This document shows, piece after piece, positions 41,344-49,144 of a stretch of 64,000 bases of DNA. Source of the stretch: an uncultured Clostridia bacterium (GTDB lineage: Bacteria; Bacillota; Clostridia; Oscillospirales; Acutalibacteraceae); assembly GCA_937876205.1 (NCBI GenBank), contig CALEII010000030.1, forward strand, positions 43,948 through 107,947, given 5' to 3'. Made by a program: the position numbers and the translations under genes. The notes under the pieces were generated by a model. That model worked only from the letters and a program-made list of their open reading frames with translations, did not search any database and had not been told where the DNA came from. Within the stretch, counting starts at the first letter, position 1. The number at the start of each line of letters is the position of its first letter.

Positions 41344-43176
41344 ATGGCTGAAAAGAAAAAAGAGCCCAAAGAAAAGGCTCATGTGATAAAAAATACTTTA
41401 TTCATACTCAAATGCGGTCTTAAAAGTGCACCGCTTGCAATGATTAGTCTGTATGTTTCAAACATAATCGAAAATGTCTATTATTCACTTGTTTTCAGCG
41501 TGTTTTTTCTGAAAACTGCGCTGTCCGTTATCGAGGGCAACGGCACTTTCAGAGAGCTTGTCATAAAGATTGTTCTTATGGTTATCGGCAAAATTTTTGT
41601 TGATATGCTGGGTTACTTTACCAATTTTTATGCAAGAATCCGTTTTGAAATCAAGTGTGAAGCATACATAAATGAGATGATTTTCAGAAAGGCTCAGCAG
41701 GTTGAGCTGGGCTGCTACGAGAATCCTGAATTCTTTGATAAATACAACCGTGCAACGTGGGTTGTCGAGAAGCACGGCTTCAAGAGAATCGTCGGCGGTA
41801 CATCGTGGGTAATAGGCTCACTGATAAGCCTTGTCGTTATGGTTTCATACCTTATGTCCATTGACCCCGTGATGATAATTTTTATTATCTGCCCCGTGTT
41901 TGTTATGATTTTCAGAGTTCTCAAAAATAAAGAAGAATTCAAAAAAGAAAAAGAGACAACACCCTACGAAAGACAGAAGGAATATGTAAGAAGAACAGTT
42001 CTTCTGAAGGATTTCGCAAAGGAAATAAAAACAACCGATATTTTCACCGTTCTCAGAAAGCGTTTCAGTGATGCAATAGAAAACAATATAAAGCTTATAA
42101 AAAAGTACGGCATCCGTGTTGCCGTGCTCGAAGTACTCAGTGACCTTTTCGGTGATGTTATTCCCGTTGCAGGCGGCTTCGGTTACGGCTGTTACCGTCT
42201 TGTTGCTCTCGAAAACCTCGCTGTTTCGGACTTTTCCGTGCTTGTATCGGCTATTCTGCAGTGCCGTTATAAAATCAATAACTTTGCCCGTTATTTCACA
42301 ATGCAGCAGAAGCATTGTCTGTGGGTTCAGAGCCTGAGAGAATTTCTTGCCTATGAGCCGAAAATTGTTGACGGCGGTGAAGATACGACGGGAATGGAAA
42401 CACTCGAATTCCGCAATGTTTCCTTCAGTTATCCCGGTAAGGATGAAAAGACTCTTGAAAATATATCCTTTAAAATCAACAAGGGTGAAACCGTTGCTGT
42501 GGTCGGTCATAACGGTGCGGGAAAGACAACACTTTCAAAGCTTCTGATGCGTCTTTATGATGCGTCGGAGGGTGAAATTCTTTACAACGGAAAGAATATA
42601 AAAGAGTATAATCTGCTGTCTTACAGAGACCGTTTTGCAAGCGTTTTTCAGGATTACCGAATTTTTGCAATGACCGTTGCAGAGAATGTGCTTATGCAGG
42701 AAACTGATGAAAATAACATTCCTCTTGCCGAAAAAGCACTGACACAAAGCGGTGTTATGGGCAAAATCGAAACTCTTCCCGAGGGTGTGAATACTCTTCT
42801 TACAAAAGAATTTGACGATGAGGGAGCTTCACTTTCAGGCGGTGAAACACAGAAGCTGGCAATTGCAAGACTTTTTGCAAAGAATTTTGATGTGGCAGTT
42901 CTTGATGAGCCCTCTTCTGCCCTTGACCCCGTTGCAGAGTCTAAAATGTACGACGCTCTGGCTGAGGGCACAAAGGACAAGACTGTGCTTTATATTTCAC
43001 ACCGTCTTTCAAGTGCCGCAAACGCAGACAGAATTCTTGTTTTTCGTGAGGGTAAGCTTATAGAAACAGGCAATCATCACGAGCTTATGGCAAAAGGCGG
43101 AGAATACTGCGAGATGTTCACGCTTCAGGCTTCAGGCTACAGAGAGGAGGGTGAAAATGATGAAGAAAATCAGTAA
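41344..43176 (+). CDS. ABC exporter half-transporter 1
   Basis: A 610-residue type I ABC exporter with an N-terminal membrane domain (about six segments, residues 20-330) and a C-terminal ATPase. Walker A is VVGHNGAGKTT (about 385-395), the signature is LSGGETQKLAIARL (about 496-509), Walker B is VAVLDEPSSAL and the switch is SHRL. The ribosome site GAAAGGAG precedes ATG 41344. It overlaps the next gene, which encodes a paralogue, so the two most likely form a heterodimer. Cargo is unknown: lipids, drugs or small peptides are all possible. No peptidase C39 domain is present. Confidence 0.92.
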   Translation: MAEKKKEPKEKAHVIKNTLFILKCGLKSAPLAMISLYVSNIIENVYYSLVFSVFFLKTALSVIEGNGTFRELVIKIVLMVIGKIFVDMLGYFTNFYARIRFEIKCEAYINEMIFRKAQQVELGCYENPEFFDKYNRATWVVEKHGFKRIVGGTSWVIGSLISLVVMVSYLMSIDPVMIIFIICPVFVMIFRVLKNKEEFKKEKETTPYERQKEYVRRTVLLKDFAKEIKTTDIFTVLRKRFSDAIENNIKLIKKYGIRVAVLEVLSDLFGDVIPVAGGFGYGCYRLVALENLAVSDFSVLVSAILQCRYKINNFARYFTMQQKHCLWVQSLREFLAYEPKIVDGGEDTTGMETLEFRNVSFSYPGKDEKTLENISFKINKGETVAVVGHNGAGKTTLSKLLMRLYDASEGEILYNGKNIKEYNLLSYRDRFASVFQDYRIFAMTVAENVLMQETDENNIPLAEKALTQSGVMGKIETLPEGVNTLLTKEFDDEGASLSGGETQKLAIARLFAKNFDVAVLDEPSSALDPVAESKMYDALAEGTKDKTVLYISHRLSSAANADRILVFREGKLIETGNHHELMAKGGEYCEMFTLQASGYREEGENDEENQ

Positions 43177-44962
43177 AGAAAAGCTTCTTGAAAAGAGAGA
43201 GAATTTCACAAACTATATGTTTATGCTGAAATTCATTCTAAAAAATTCACCTCTTATAATCATTTTTACCGTGCTCTTTGATGCGATGACGGAATTACCC
43301 TGGGTGCTTTCAAATGTTGTCATTCTCAAATACATAATTGATGTTATTGCATCGGGTACAGACCTTTACAGAGTTTTTGTTGCCTGCGGAATTTTTGCAG
43401 GGCTTGTAATACTCGGTAATCTCGGTAATACTGTTTTCTATGAGGTTCTTCTGCCCGTGCAGAAAGAGAAGCTCAATAAAAAGCTTTATGAACAGATTTA
43501 TGAAAAGGCATCGAGAATGGACCTTGCATCCTACGATGACCCGAAATTCTACAACGATTTTGTGCTTGCAATGAACACTATGGGTGAAAGAATTGAAGCT
43601 ATAGTGCACGATGCAACAACACTCTTCACAAATATTATTGCAATCGGTACAATAACAGGCATTGTTGCCTCAATTGACCCCGTGTGCCTTATTTTTGTTA
43701 TTGTGTGTATTCTTATAATGCTTCCGTTCGGCAGACTTGTTGCAAAGGTCAATGTTGAAAGAACAGAGGCAATGACACCTCTTGACAGAAAAAATCTTTA
43801 TTTCTGGAGAGTTTTCTATCTTCAGGATTATGCAAAGGAAATAAGACTCAATCCTGCAGGTGAAATGACAGAAAGACGATATAAAAAGAATATCAAGGAC
43901 CGTCTTTTCACAATATCACCGTTTCTGAGTAAGCAGTGGAGACTCTATTTCTGCCACGAAAGTGTACCTTTCACGCTTCTTCTTTATCTTGGTGTTACAC
44001 TTTATCTCGGCTACAAGGCAATTGTTGTGGGTGACCTTGATATGGGTGAATTTGCAGCGTCATTCAACGGTGCTATCAATATCGGTGACAGAATGTTTTT
44101 CCTGACCTCGTGGTTTGCCATAGGTTTCAGAGAAAACAGCCTGTATGTCAATAAATTCAAGAAGTTTATGGGTGCCGATGAAAAAATCAAGGGCGGTACA
44201 CACACTGAAATTCTTGAAAAGCCACAGTCAATCAAACTCGAAAATGTGACATTCACTTATCCCGGTAATGATGAACCCACACTTAAAAATATCAACCTTG
44301 AAATAAAGCCTTATCAGAAAATAGCTCTTGTGGGCTATAACGGTGCCGGTAAGACAACTCTTACAAACCTGCTTCTCAGACTTTATGATGTAACCGAGGG
44401 CAGCATAACCGTGGGTGGAAGAAACATAAAAGAGTGGGACACAAAGGCATATCACGACAATTTTGCCGCAGTATTTCAGGATTTTTCACTCTTCGGAGCC
44501 TCTGTGGGTGAAAATGTCGCAATGAGTGACACTCACGACGAGGAAAAGGTCTTTGCCGCACTCAGAGAAAGCGGCTTTGACAAAGAGCTGAATAAGGGCT
44601 CTGACACTGTACTTCTGAGAGAATTTGACGATAACGGACTGAGTCTCTCAGGCGGTGAAGCACAGAAGGTTGCAATCGCAAGAACATTCTATAAGAACTG
44701 TCCGTTTGCGATTCTCGACGAGCCCTCTGCAAACCTTGACCCTATGAGTGAATATGCACTCAATGAAGCAATGACAAGGGCTGCAAATAACAAGACTGTT
44801 ATATTTATTTCGCACAGACTTTCCACAACTGTTATGGCTGACGTTATCTATATGCTCGAAAAAGGCGAGATAGTCGAAAGCGGCACACACGAAGAGCTTA
44901 TGGCACTCGACGGAAAGTATGCGTATATGTTCAGATTGCAGGCGGAGAAGTATAAACAATAA
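43157..44962 (+). CDS. ABC exporter half-transporter 2
   Basis: A 601-residue partner of the preceding gene. I take the ATG at 43157, about 6 nt after AGGAGG, which leaves a 20-nt overlap with the first gene. It has the same architecture: six hydrophobic segments, Walker A LVGYNGAGKTT (near 392), signature LSGGEAQKVAIART, Walker B FAILDEPSANL and the switch SHRL. Both sites look complete, so this pair may not be the degenerate-site kind of heterodimer. Transcription ends in a hairpin that overlaps the stop codon. Confidence 0.92.
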   Translation: MMKKISKEKLLEKRENFTNYMFMLKFILKNSPLIIIFTVLFDAMTELPWVLSNVVILKYIIDVIASGTDLYRVFVACGIFAGLVILGNLGNTVFYEVLLPVQKEKLNKKLYEQIYEKASRMDLASYDDPKFYNDFVLAMNTMGERIEAIVHDATTLFTNIIAIGTITGIVASIDPVCLIFVIVCILIMLPFGRLVAKVNVERTEAMTPLDRKNLYFWRVFYLQDYAKEIRLNPAGEMTERRYKKNIKDRLFTISPFLSKQWRLYFCHESVPFTLLLYLGVTLYLGYKAIVVGDLDMGEFAASFNGAINIGDRMFFLTSWFAIGFRENSLYVNKFKKFMGADEKIKGGTHTEILEKPQSIKLENVTFTYPGNDEPTLKNINLEIKPYQKIALVGYNGAGKTTLTNLLLRLYDVTEGSITVGGRNIKEWDTKAYHDNFAAVFQDFSLFGASVGENVAMSDTHDEEKVFAALRESGFDKELNKGSDTVLLREFDDNGLSLSGGEAQKVAIARTFYKNCPFAILDEPSANLDPMSEYALNEAMTRAANNKTVIFISHRLSTTVMADVIYMLEKGEIVESGTHEELMALDGKYAYMFRLQAEKYKQ

Positions 44963-44992
44963 TTTATCGGCAATGCCGATAAATTATTGTTT
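44954..44992. terminator. Shared terminator between convergent genes
   Basis: A perfect 18-bp stem (44954-44971 with 44975-44992) around AAT, with its centre at CGGC/GCCG. It overlaps both the ABC stop codon (44960-44962) and the stop of the convergent gene (44984-44986). Confidence 0.9.
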
Positions 44993-47191
44993 TATAAATA
45001 TTTCACTTATCATAATTCCCACTTTGGGCTCGGTGATTTCCAGCTCTATGCAGCCGTTTTCAATGAAGCTGTCGGGAATATTGTATGTGTGCATTTCAAA
45101 GTCGGGGGCTGAGAATTTCTTTTCAGCCTTTTCATCTCTGATACCGCCGTATTGCTTGCCCTGATACAGAGTTTTACCGTTTATTTTAATTGTGAAGTCG
45201 GTAACCTCATCTCTGTAACGGGGTTTTATATTAAGGATAAGCCTGTAATTTGCTCCCGTAAGTCCTCCGGTCTTCATTCTGAAGGAATAGTGGTCAAAAA
45301 CCTTGAGCATTGACATAGGGATTGTGCCGTTGTTCACATTCGGTCTGTCACCCTGAAAATCCATATAGAAATACGGTTCCTGAGGTACTCCGAGCTCTGT
45401 AAAGCTGTTTTCTGCAAATGAATAGTAGTATTCGCAGTGTTTTGTTTTGCGATAGTCAAGCAGTTCTTTTATGAATGACAACGCTTCACTGCCGGGGAGA
45501 GCTTTTGCGTATGCGATACGGTCAAGAAGATATAATCTGTCTGTTACGGGGTTGTCAATTGTCTCAAGTGTTGCGCCACGCTCCCAGCTGTTTGCGCAAT
45601 AGTTTTCAACATCAAGCTGTAAGCCGACTTTTTCAAAGAGCTTTCTGCCTGTGTCGGATATCTCTTTTCGTAATGCAGTGTATTCATCGGGGAACGGTGT
45701 TCTGAGTATGTTCTCAGCCTTGTCAATGTCATTCTTTCTAAGGAAATATGTTGCTTTTTCAATCAGCTCAAGCTCTGTAAGGCGTCTTTTTCTTACGAGT
45801 AAATCACATTCGGCTCTGAAGAGACACATAAGAAATCTTGCATTTTCCTTAAGCTCGGGATTTTCTTTCAGCATATCACTGAATAATGAAAATGTGGTTT
45901 CTATGTGAGGATTTTCTGCAGGGTCACCCTCCCAGTTTTTTTCAAGCCCGAGAATGCCGTTGACAGCTTTTTTCGTGTCTGCACCGGGGAAATAAAGTCT
46001 TGCATAGTCGGCAAGAGTGTCTGTAAGCTTCACATCGGGATTGAAATCCATATCACTCCACACAGCCTTGTTGATGTCGTCGTGAATTCCCTCTGAGTAT
46101 GAAACGCTGCCGGCAATATATCGGCGTGTCATTCTGTGAATAATTCTGTATTCTGCGGGCCTTGGATTTATTGACTCTCGGCTGAGTGTTGCTGCTATGG
46201 CATAGTGCCAGTCGTCACGGTCAAAATGAACAGGATATTCACATCTTACATTGTGTGTTATATCAGGGTAGAGCCTGACGGGATACTTAAGCGGCAGGCT
46301 CTTTCTCAGCTCGTGCAGAGGCATTGCGCAGTTAGGACCTGTGATGATGCCGTCTATATCATCAGGAAGCTTGTTCATTTCTTCAATGAAATCCTCACCC
46401 CATTTGCCGAAGCCGTCAGGGGACTGTGCAGATGGGTAAAGCTTTATTTCGGGGTGATGCTTTCTTATGGCTTTTGCAATCTCTGTTGCTCTGTGAAGCG
46501 ATTCCTTTGCCTCAAAGTCGCCGGGGTCGCTTCCGGGAGGAAAATAAACGTGTGCGTCTGACAGCTTGCTGAAAAATTCTTCACGCACTCTGATGCTTTC
46601 GTTTAATTCATCGTCACCGTGAGGACACCAGTAGGATATATCAATACCGAGCTGACGGGCTTTTTCGTTGCATTCATTTATGAATTCAAGGTCAGAGTCA
46701 TATTTCATAAGTCTGTTTTTCTGAGGCTTATCCTTGCACACAACGTGTTCAAAAATATTACAGCCGAAAAACATAAGCTCTTTTATATATTGTATGTATT
46801 CATCAGCAGTCCAGGCTTCGTATGAATTGGCAGTGGTACGCCAGCCGAGCTGATGACCTCTTATCTGCATATAAGGGGAGTAGTCACCGCTGATGTCACA
46901 GATAAGATGAATTCCGTCACGGGTGTATTCTGATTTTCTGAGAAACAGACCTGCGGCGTAGATAAGCCCCCGTATTCCCTGTGCCGTGAACACGATTTCA
47001 TTGTCTGAAACCGTCACACTGTAGTTGTCTGCACAGCTTTCGGAGATATCCTCTCTGAAAACAAGGTTTACGGCATTGTCTGACACTGACAGGTCAGATA
47101 AACATCTCTTTCTGATTTCTTCATCAAGTATTCCGGCAGCCTTTTTTTCGGCAGGAGTATTGCAGATAAGTCTGTAAGAGGTTATGTACAT
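44984..47191 (-). CDS. Glycoside-hydrolase-like protein of unclassified family
   Basis: A 735-residue cytoplasmic protein with no signal peptide. An N-terminal alpha/beta domain (1-110, like the small domain before GH20, GH67 or GH84 barrels) leads into a barrel opening with QIRGHQLGWRTTANSYEAWT and KELMFFGCNIFEH. Candidate catalytic acids lie in SYWCPHGDDEL and ITGPNCAMPLHE, but I cannot match a known motif. A helical domain and a C-terminal jelly-roll (FTIKINGKTLYQ, IELEITEPKVG) follow. Overall shape suggests an amino-sugar or uronic-acid glycosidase; the substrate is unknown. Monocistronic, converging on the ABC operon. Confidence 0.6.
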   Translation of the reverse strand: MYITSYRLICNTPAEKKAAGILDEEIRKRCLSDLSVSDNAVNLVFREDISESCADNYSVTVSDNEIVFTAQGIRGLIYAAGLFLRKSEYTRDGIHLICDISGDYSPYMQIRGHQLGWRTTANSYEAWTADEYIQYIKELMFFGCNIFEHVVCKDKPQKNRLMKYDSDLEFINECNEKARQLGIDISYWCPHGDDELNESIRVREEFFSKLSDAHVYFPPGSDPGDFEAKESLHRATEIAKAIRKHHPEIKLYPSAQSPDGFGKWGEDFIEEMNKLPDDIDGIITGPNCAMPLHELRKSLPLKYPVRLYPDITHNVRCEYPVHFDRDDWHYAIAATLSRESINPRPAEYRIIHRMTRRYIAGSVSYSEGIHDDINKAVWSDMDFNPDVKLTDTLADYARLYFPGADTKKAVNGILGLEKNWEGDPAENPHIETTFSLFSDMLKENPELKENARFLMCLFRAECDLLVRKRRLTELELIEKATYFLRKNDIDKAENILRTPFPDEYTALRKEISDTGRKLFEKVGLQLDVENYCANSWERGATLETIDNPVTDRLYLLDRIAYAKALPGSEALSFIKELLDYRKTKHCEYYYSFAENSFTELGVPQEPYFYMDFQGDRPNVNNGTIPMSMLKVFDHYSFRMKTGGLTGANYRLILNIKPRYRDEVTDFTIKINGKTLYQGKQYGGIRDEKAEKKFSAPDFEMHTYNIPDSFIENGCIELEITEPKVGIMISEIFIKQ

Positions 47192-47287
47192 AATAATTTA
47201 AGCCCCCCTGAGTTTGTTACTATAGCATAGATTTTATCATAGTTTTTTGTTATTATCAATAAAAGAAAAAAAATTTGGTTTTTTCTA

Positions 47288-47316
47288 TTGATTTAATTTC
47301 TCATTTATAATATAAT
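47288..47316 (+). promoter_or_regulatory. Promoter of the small secreted protein
   Basis: TTGATT (47288-47293) and TATAAT (47311-47316), 17 nt apart; TTGGAGG then precedes the ATG. Confidence 0.7.
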
Positions 47317-47349
47317 GACTCTGTAATAAATAATTGGAGGTATATACCA

Positions 47350-47622
47350 ATGAAGCACTTTAGAAAACTTATTGCTGTTATTCTTACAATTCTTCTTGTT
47401 TCTTCAATTGCAGTTCCCGTAGCATCAGCAGAAGGCGAAGTTGCAGGTGACCACACATCATTTGATGATTTCTGGGGTCAGATGACTGATGAAGAAGGTA
47501 ACGTTAACTGGAAAAAGCTCCCCGAAGCTCTCTTTAAGATATTCTTCTTCGTAAGAGTTTTTGAAGTTATCGCTGGCTTCTTCCGTGACCTTTTCGGCAT
47601 CGAGGCTCCCTCAGCTGCTTAA
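47350..47622 (+). CDS. 90-residue secreted protein with C-terminal amphipathic tail
   Basis: A small secreted protein: signal peptide (FRKLIAVILTILLVSSIAVP, cleavage near ASA), then about 30 acidic residues (FDDFWGQMTDEEG) and a C-terminal hydrophobic/amphipathic helix (FVRVFEVIAGFFRDLFGIE). The tail resembles those of the giant GH2, GH5 and LRR proteins here, so the mature protein is little more than that tail. It has its own strong promoter, ribosome site and terminator, so it is probably well expressed. No family is recognised. Confidence 0.72.
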   Translation: MKHFRKLIAVILTILLVSSIAVPVASAEGEVAGDHTSFDDFWGQMTDEEGNVNWKKLPEALFKIFFFVRVFEVIAGFFRDLFGIEAPSAA

Positions 47623-47647
47623 TTTTTTTCAGTAATTTCAGCTATGC

Positions 47648-47674
47648 AAGAACCATCAGCAGATGGTTCTTTTG
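47648..47674 (+). terminator. Terminator of the small secreted protein
   Basis: AAGAACCATC pairs with GATGGTTCTT around AGCA, followed by TTT. Confidence 0.85.
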
Positions 47675-47726
47675 CTTTACCTGAGTAATTTAAAGCAAAA
47701 CTGATTTTATAACAGTTGGTGATAAA

Positions 47727-48116
47727 ATGAAAAACGGTCTTATAAAAGTTCTCAGAATGTACAGCAGTGCCGATGCGGAAACGGTTGCTGCCACAGCAGG
47801 AATCCCGCTGGCAAGATATAAAAGAATAGAAAATGAAGAAGAAATGCCGACAGAGTCTGAGCTTGAACGCATAGCAGCTGTATTCGGCATCAGCACAGAT
47901 TTTTTCAGCGATGATTTCCCTGACAGATTTGTGCTCAGGCAGACTCTTGATGAGACAGTGTTTGTGACTGAGGAGCTCAGAGAACAGATGAAGCTGAGAA
48001 TGACAGAGCTTTCACCGCTTGAAAAACAGCTTGTAATGTTCATCCGCCGCACGGATAACCGTGATGAAACTCTTCGCAGATTCATTGATATTCTTATTTC
48101 GGAAATACAGGATTAA
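47727..48116 (+). CDS. XRE-family helix-turn-helix protein
   Basis: A 129-residue DNA-binding protein. The N-terminal HTH covers residues 5-60: SADAETVAATAGIPLARYKR contains the recognition helix, followed by IENEEEMPTESELERIAAVF and GISTDFF, the typical end of an XRE domain. The C-terminal half is helical (LSPLEKQLVMFIR) and probably mediates dimerisation. Regulated genes are unknown; no phage genes are near. It ends in a perfect terminator. Start ATG at 47727 follows a weak GGTGAT ribosome site. Confidence 0.82.
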   Translation: MKNGLIKVLRMYSSADAETVAATAGIPLARYKRIENEEEMPTESELERIAAVFGISTDFFSDDFPDRFVLRQTLDETVFVTEELREQMKLRMTELSPLEKQLVMFIRRTDNRDETLRRFIDILISEIQD

Positions 48117-48123
48117 AGAATAT

Positions 48124-48167
48124 AAAAGGAGCTGTAAAAAAACTTTTGTTTTTTTACAGCTCCTTTT
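48124..48167. terminator. Terminator after the XRE gene
   Basis: A near-perfect 20-bp hairpin (AAAAGGAGCTG... with CAGCTCCTTTT) with an A/T-rich apex. The stem starts 8 nt after the stop codon. Confidence 0.85.
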
Positions 48168-48192
48168 CAGGGGATAGGGAAAAATGCGCAGA

Positions 48193-48431
48193 ATGAACAA
48201 ACTGAGCCCAAACAACGCAGATGCGTTGTTTGGGGTTACCCGAAGGCGTACAAAGGTACGCCGAGTGGCGAAGTTTGTTTATAGCATAAAACAATAAATA
48301 ATACTAAATTTATCAATTATGATTGTATTTACAGGTTTTTGAGTGGTATCAGCATAAAGAAAACCTTTATTTTGCGTGTTTTATGCGGTCTGCACTTTTT
48401 TTACATCCCCTTTATGTTTTATATACTGTTT
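48193..48431. other. Branched inverted-repeat structure and gene-free stretch
   Basis: An outer stem AACAAACT (48196-48203) with AGTTTGTT (48272-48279) encloses two hairpins: CCCAAACAACGC/GCGTTGTTTGGG (48207-48234) and GGCGTAC/GTACGCC (48245-48262). The layout recalls the arrays at 7.5 and 41.2 kb. The remainder to 48431 is AT-rich without recognisable features. Confidence 0.5.
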
Positions 48432-48902
48432 TTATATAAGTGTAACCTTTTTCATTACCTGATCTTCAAATGGCTTGTCCATTGAGTTTGTCTCAACAGC
48501 TGCGATTTCATCAACAACCTCCATACCCTTTGTCACCTTGCCGAATGCTGCATACTGACCGTCAAGGAAAGCTGCATCTTCGTGACAGATGAAGATCTGT
48601 GAGGATGCTGAGTTGAAATCCTGACTTCTTGCCATTGAAATTACGCCTCTTGTGTGTGAAAGCTTGTTGACAACACCGTTTGCAAGGAATTCACCCTTGA
48701 TTTTTTCGTCTGAGCCGCCGTAACCCATACCGAGAGGGTCACCGCCCTGAATCATAAAGCCTGCAATGACTCTGTGGAAGATGAGTCCGTCATAAAAGCC
48801 CTCAGAAACAAGCTTTTCAAAGTTTTTTACTGTTATGGGGGCAACTTCGGGATAAAGCTCGAGCTCAATGATGCCGCCGTTTTCCATTTCTATTCTTACC
48901 AT
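48432..48902 (-). CDS. Cyclophilin-type peptidyl-prolyl cis-trans isomerase
   Basis: A 156-residue cytoplasmic cyclophilin that speeds up proline isomerisation during protein folding. Motifs: YDGLIFHRVIAGFMIQGGDP (with the catalytic Arg in FHRV), GVISMARSQDFNSASSQIFI and FGKVTKGMEVVDEIA. The length is that of a single-domain bacterial PpiB. TTTAGGAG stands before the ATG at 48902. It is a single gene. Confidence 0.95.
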   Translation of the reverse strand: MVRIEMENGGIIELELYPEVAPITVKNFEKLVSEGFYDGLIFHRVIAGFMIQGGDPLGMGYGGSDEKIKGEFLANGVVNKLSHTRGVISMARSQDFNSASSQIFICHEDAAFLDGQYAAFGKVTKGMEVVDEIAAVETNSMDKPFEDQVMKKVTLI

Positions 48903-49034
48903 TTTTATTCTCCTAAATCATTTTTTATGTATTATACCATAAAGATAAACAAAAATAAAACATATTGTATAAAAATTTGCAACAATTTTTTACACATCTG
49001 ACTCATTTTTTTGGTCAAAAAGATAAAAAATCGG

Positions 49035-49063
49035 TTGAATTTTTCTGATGATTGTGGTACAAT
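49035..49063 (+). promoter_or_regulatory. Promoter of the EF-G paralogue
   Basis: TTGAAT (49035-49040) and TACAAT (49058-49063), 17 nt apart, about 80 nt before the start. Confidence 0.65.
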
Positions 49064-49144
49064 AGCCGTGTTGTAATAAAAAATCTATGCCTTTAACGGA
49101 ATTTTTGTATATTTCGACAAAATGGCATAAGGGAGGCAAATACA

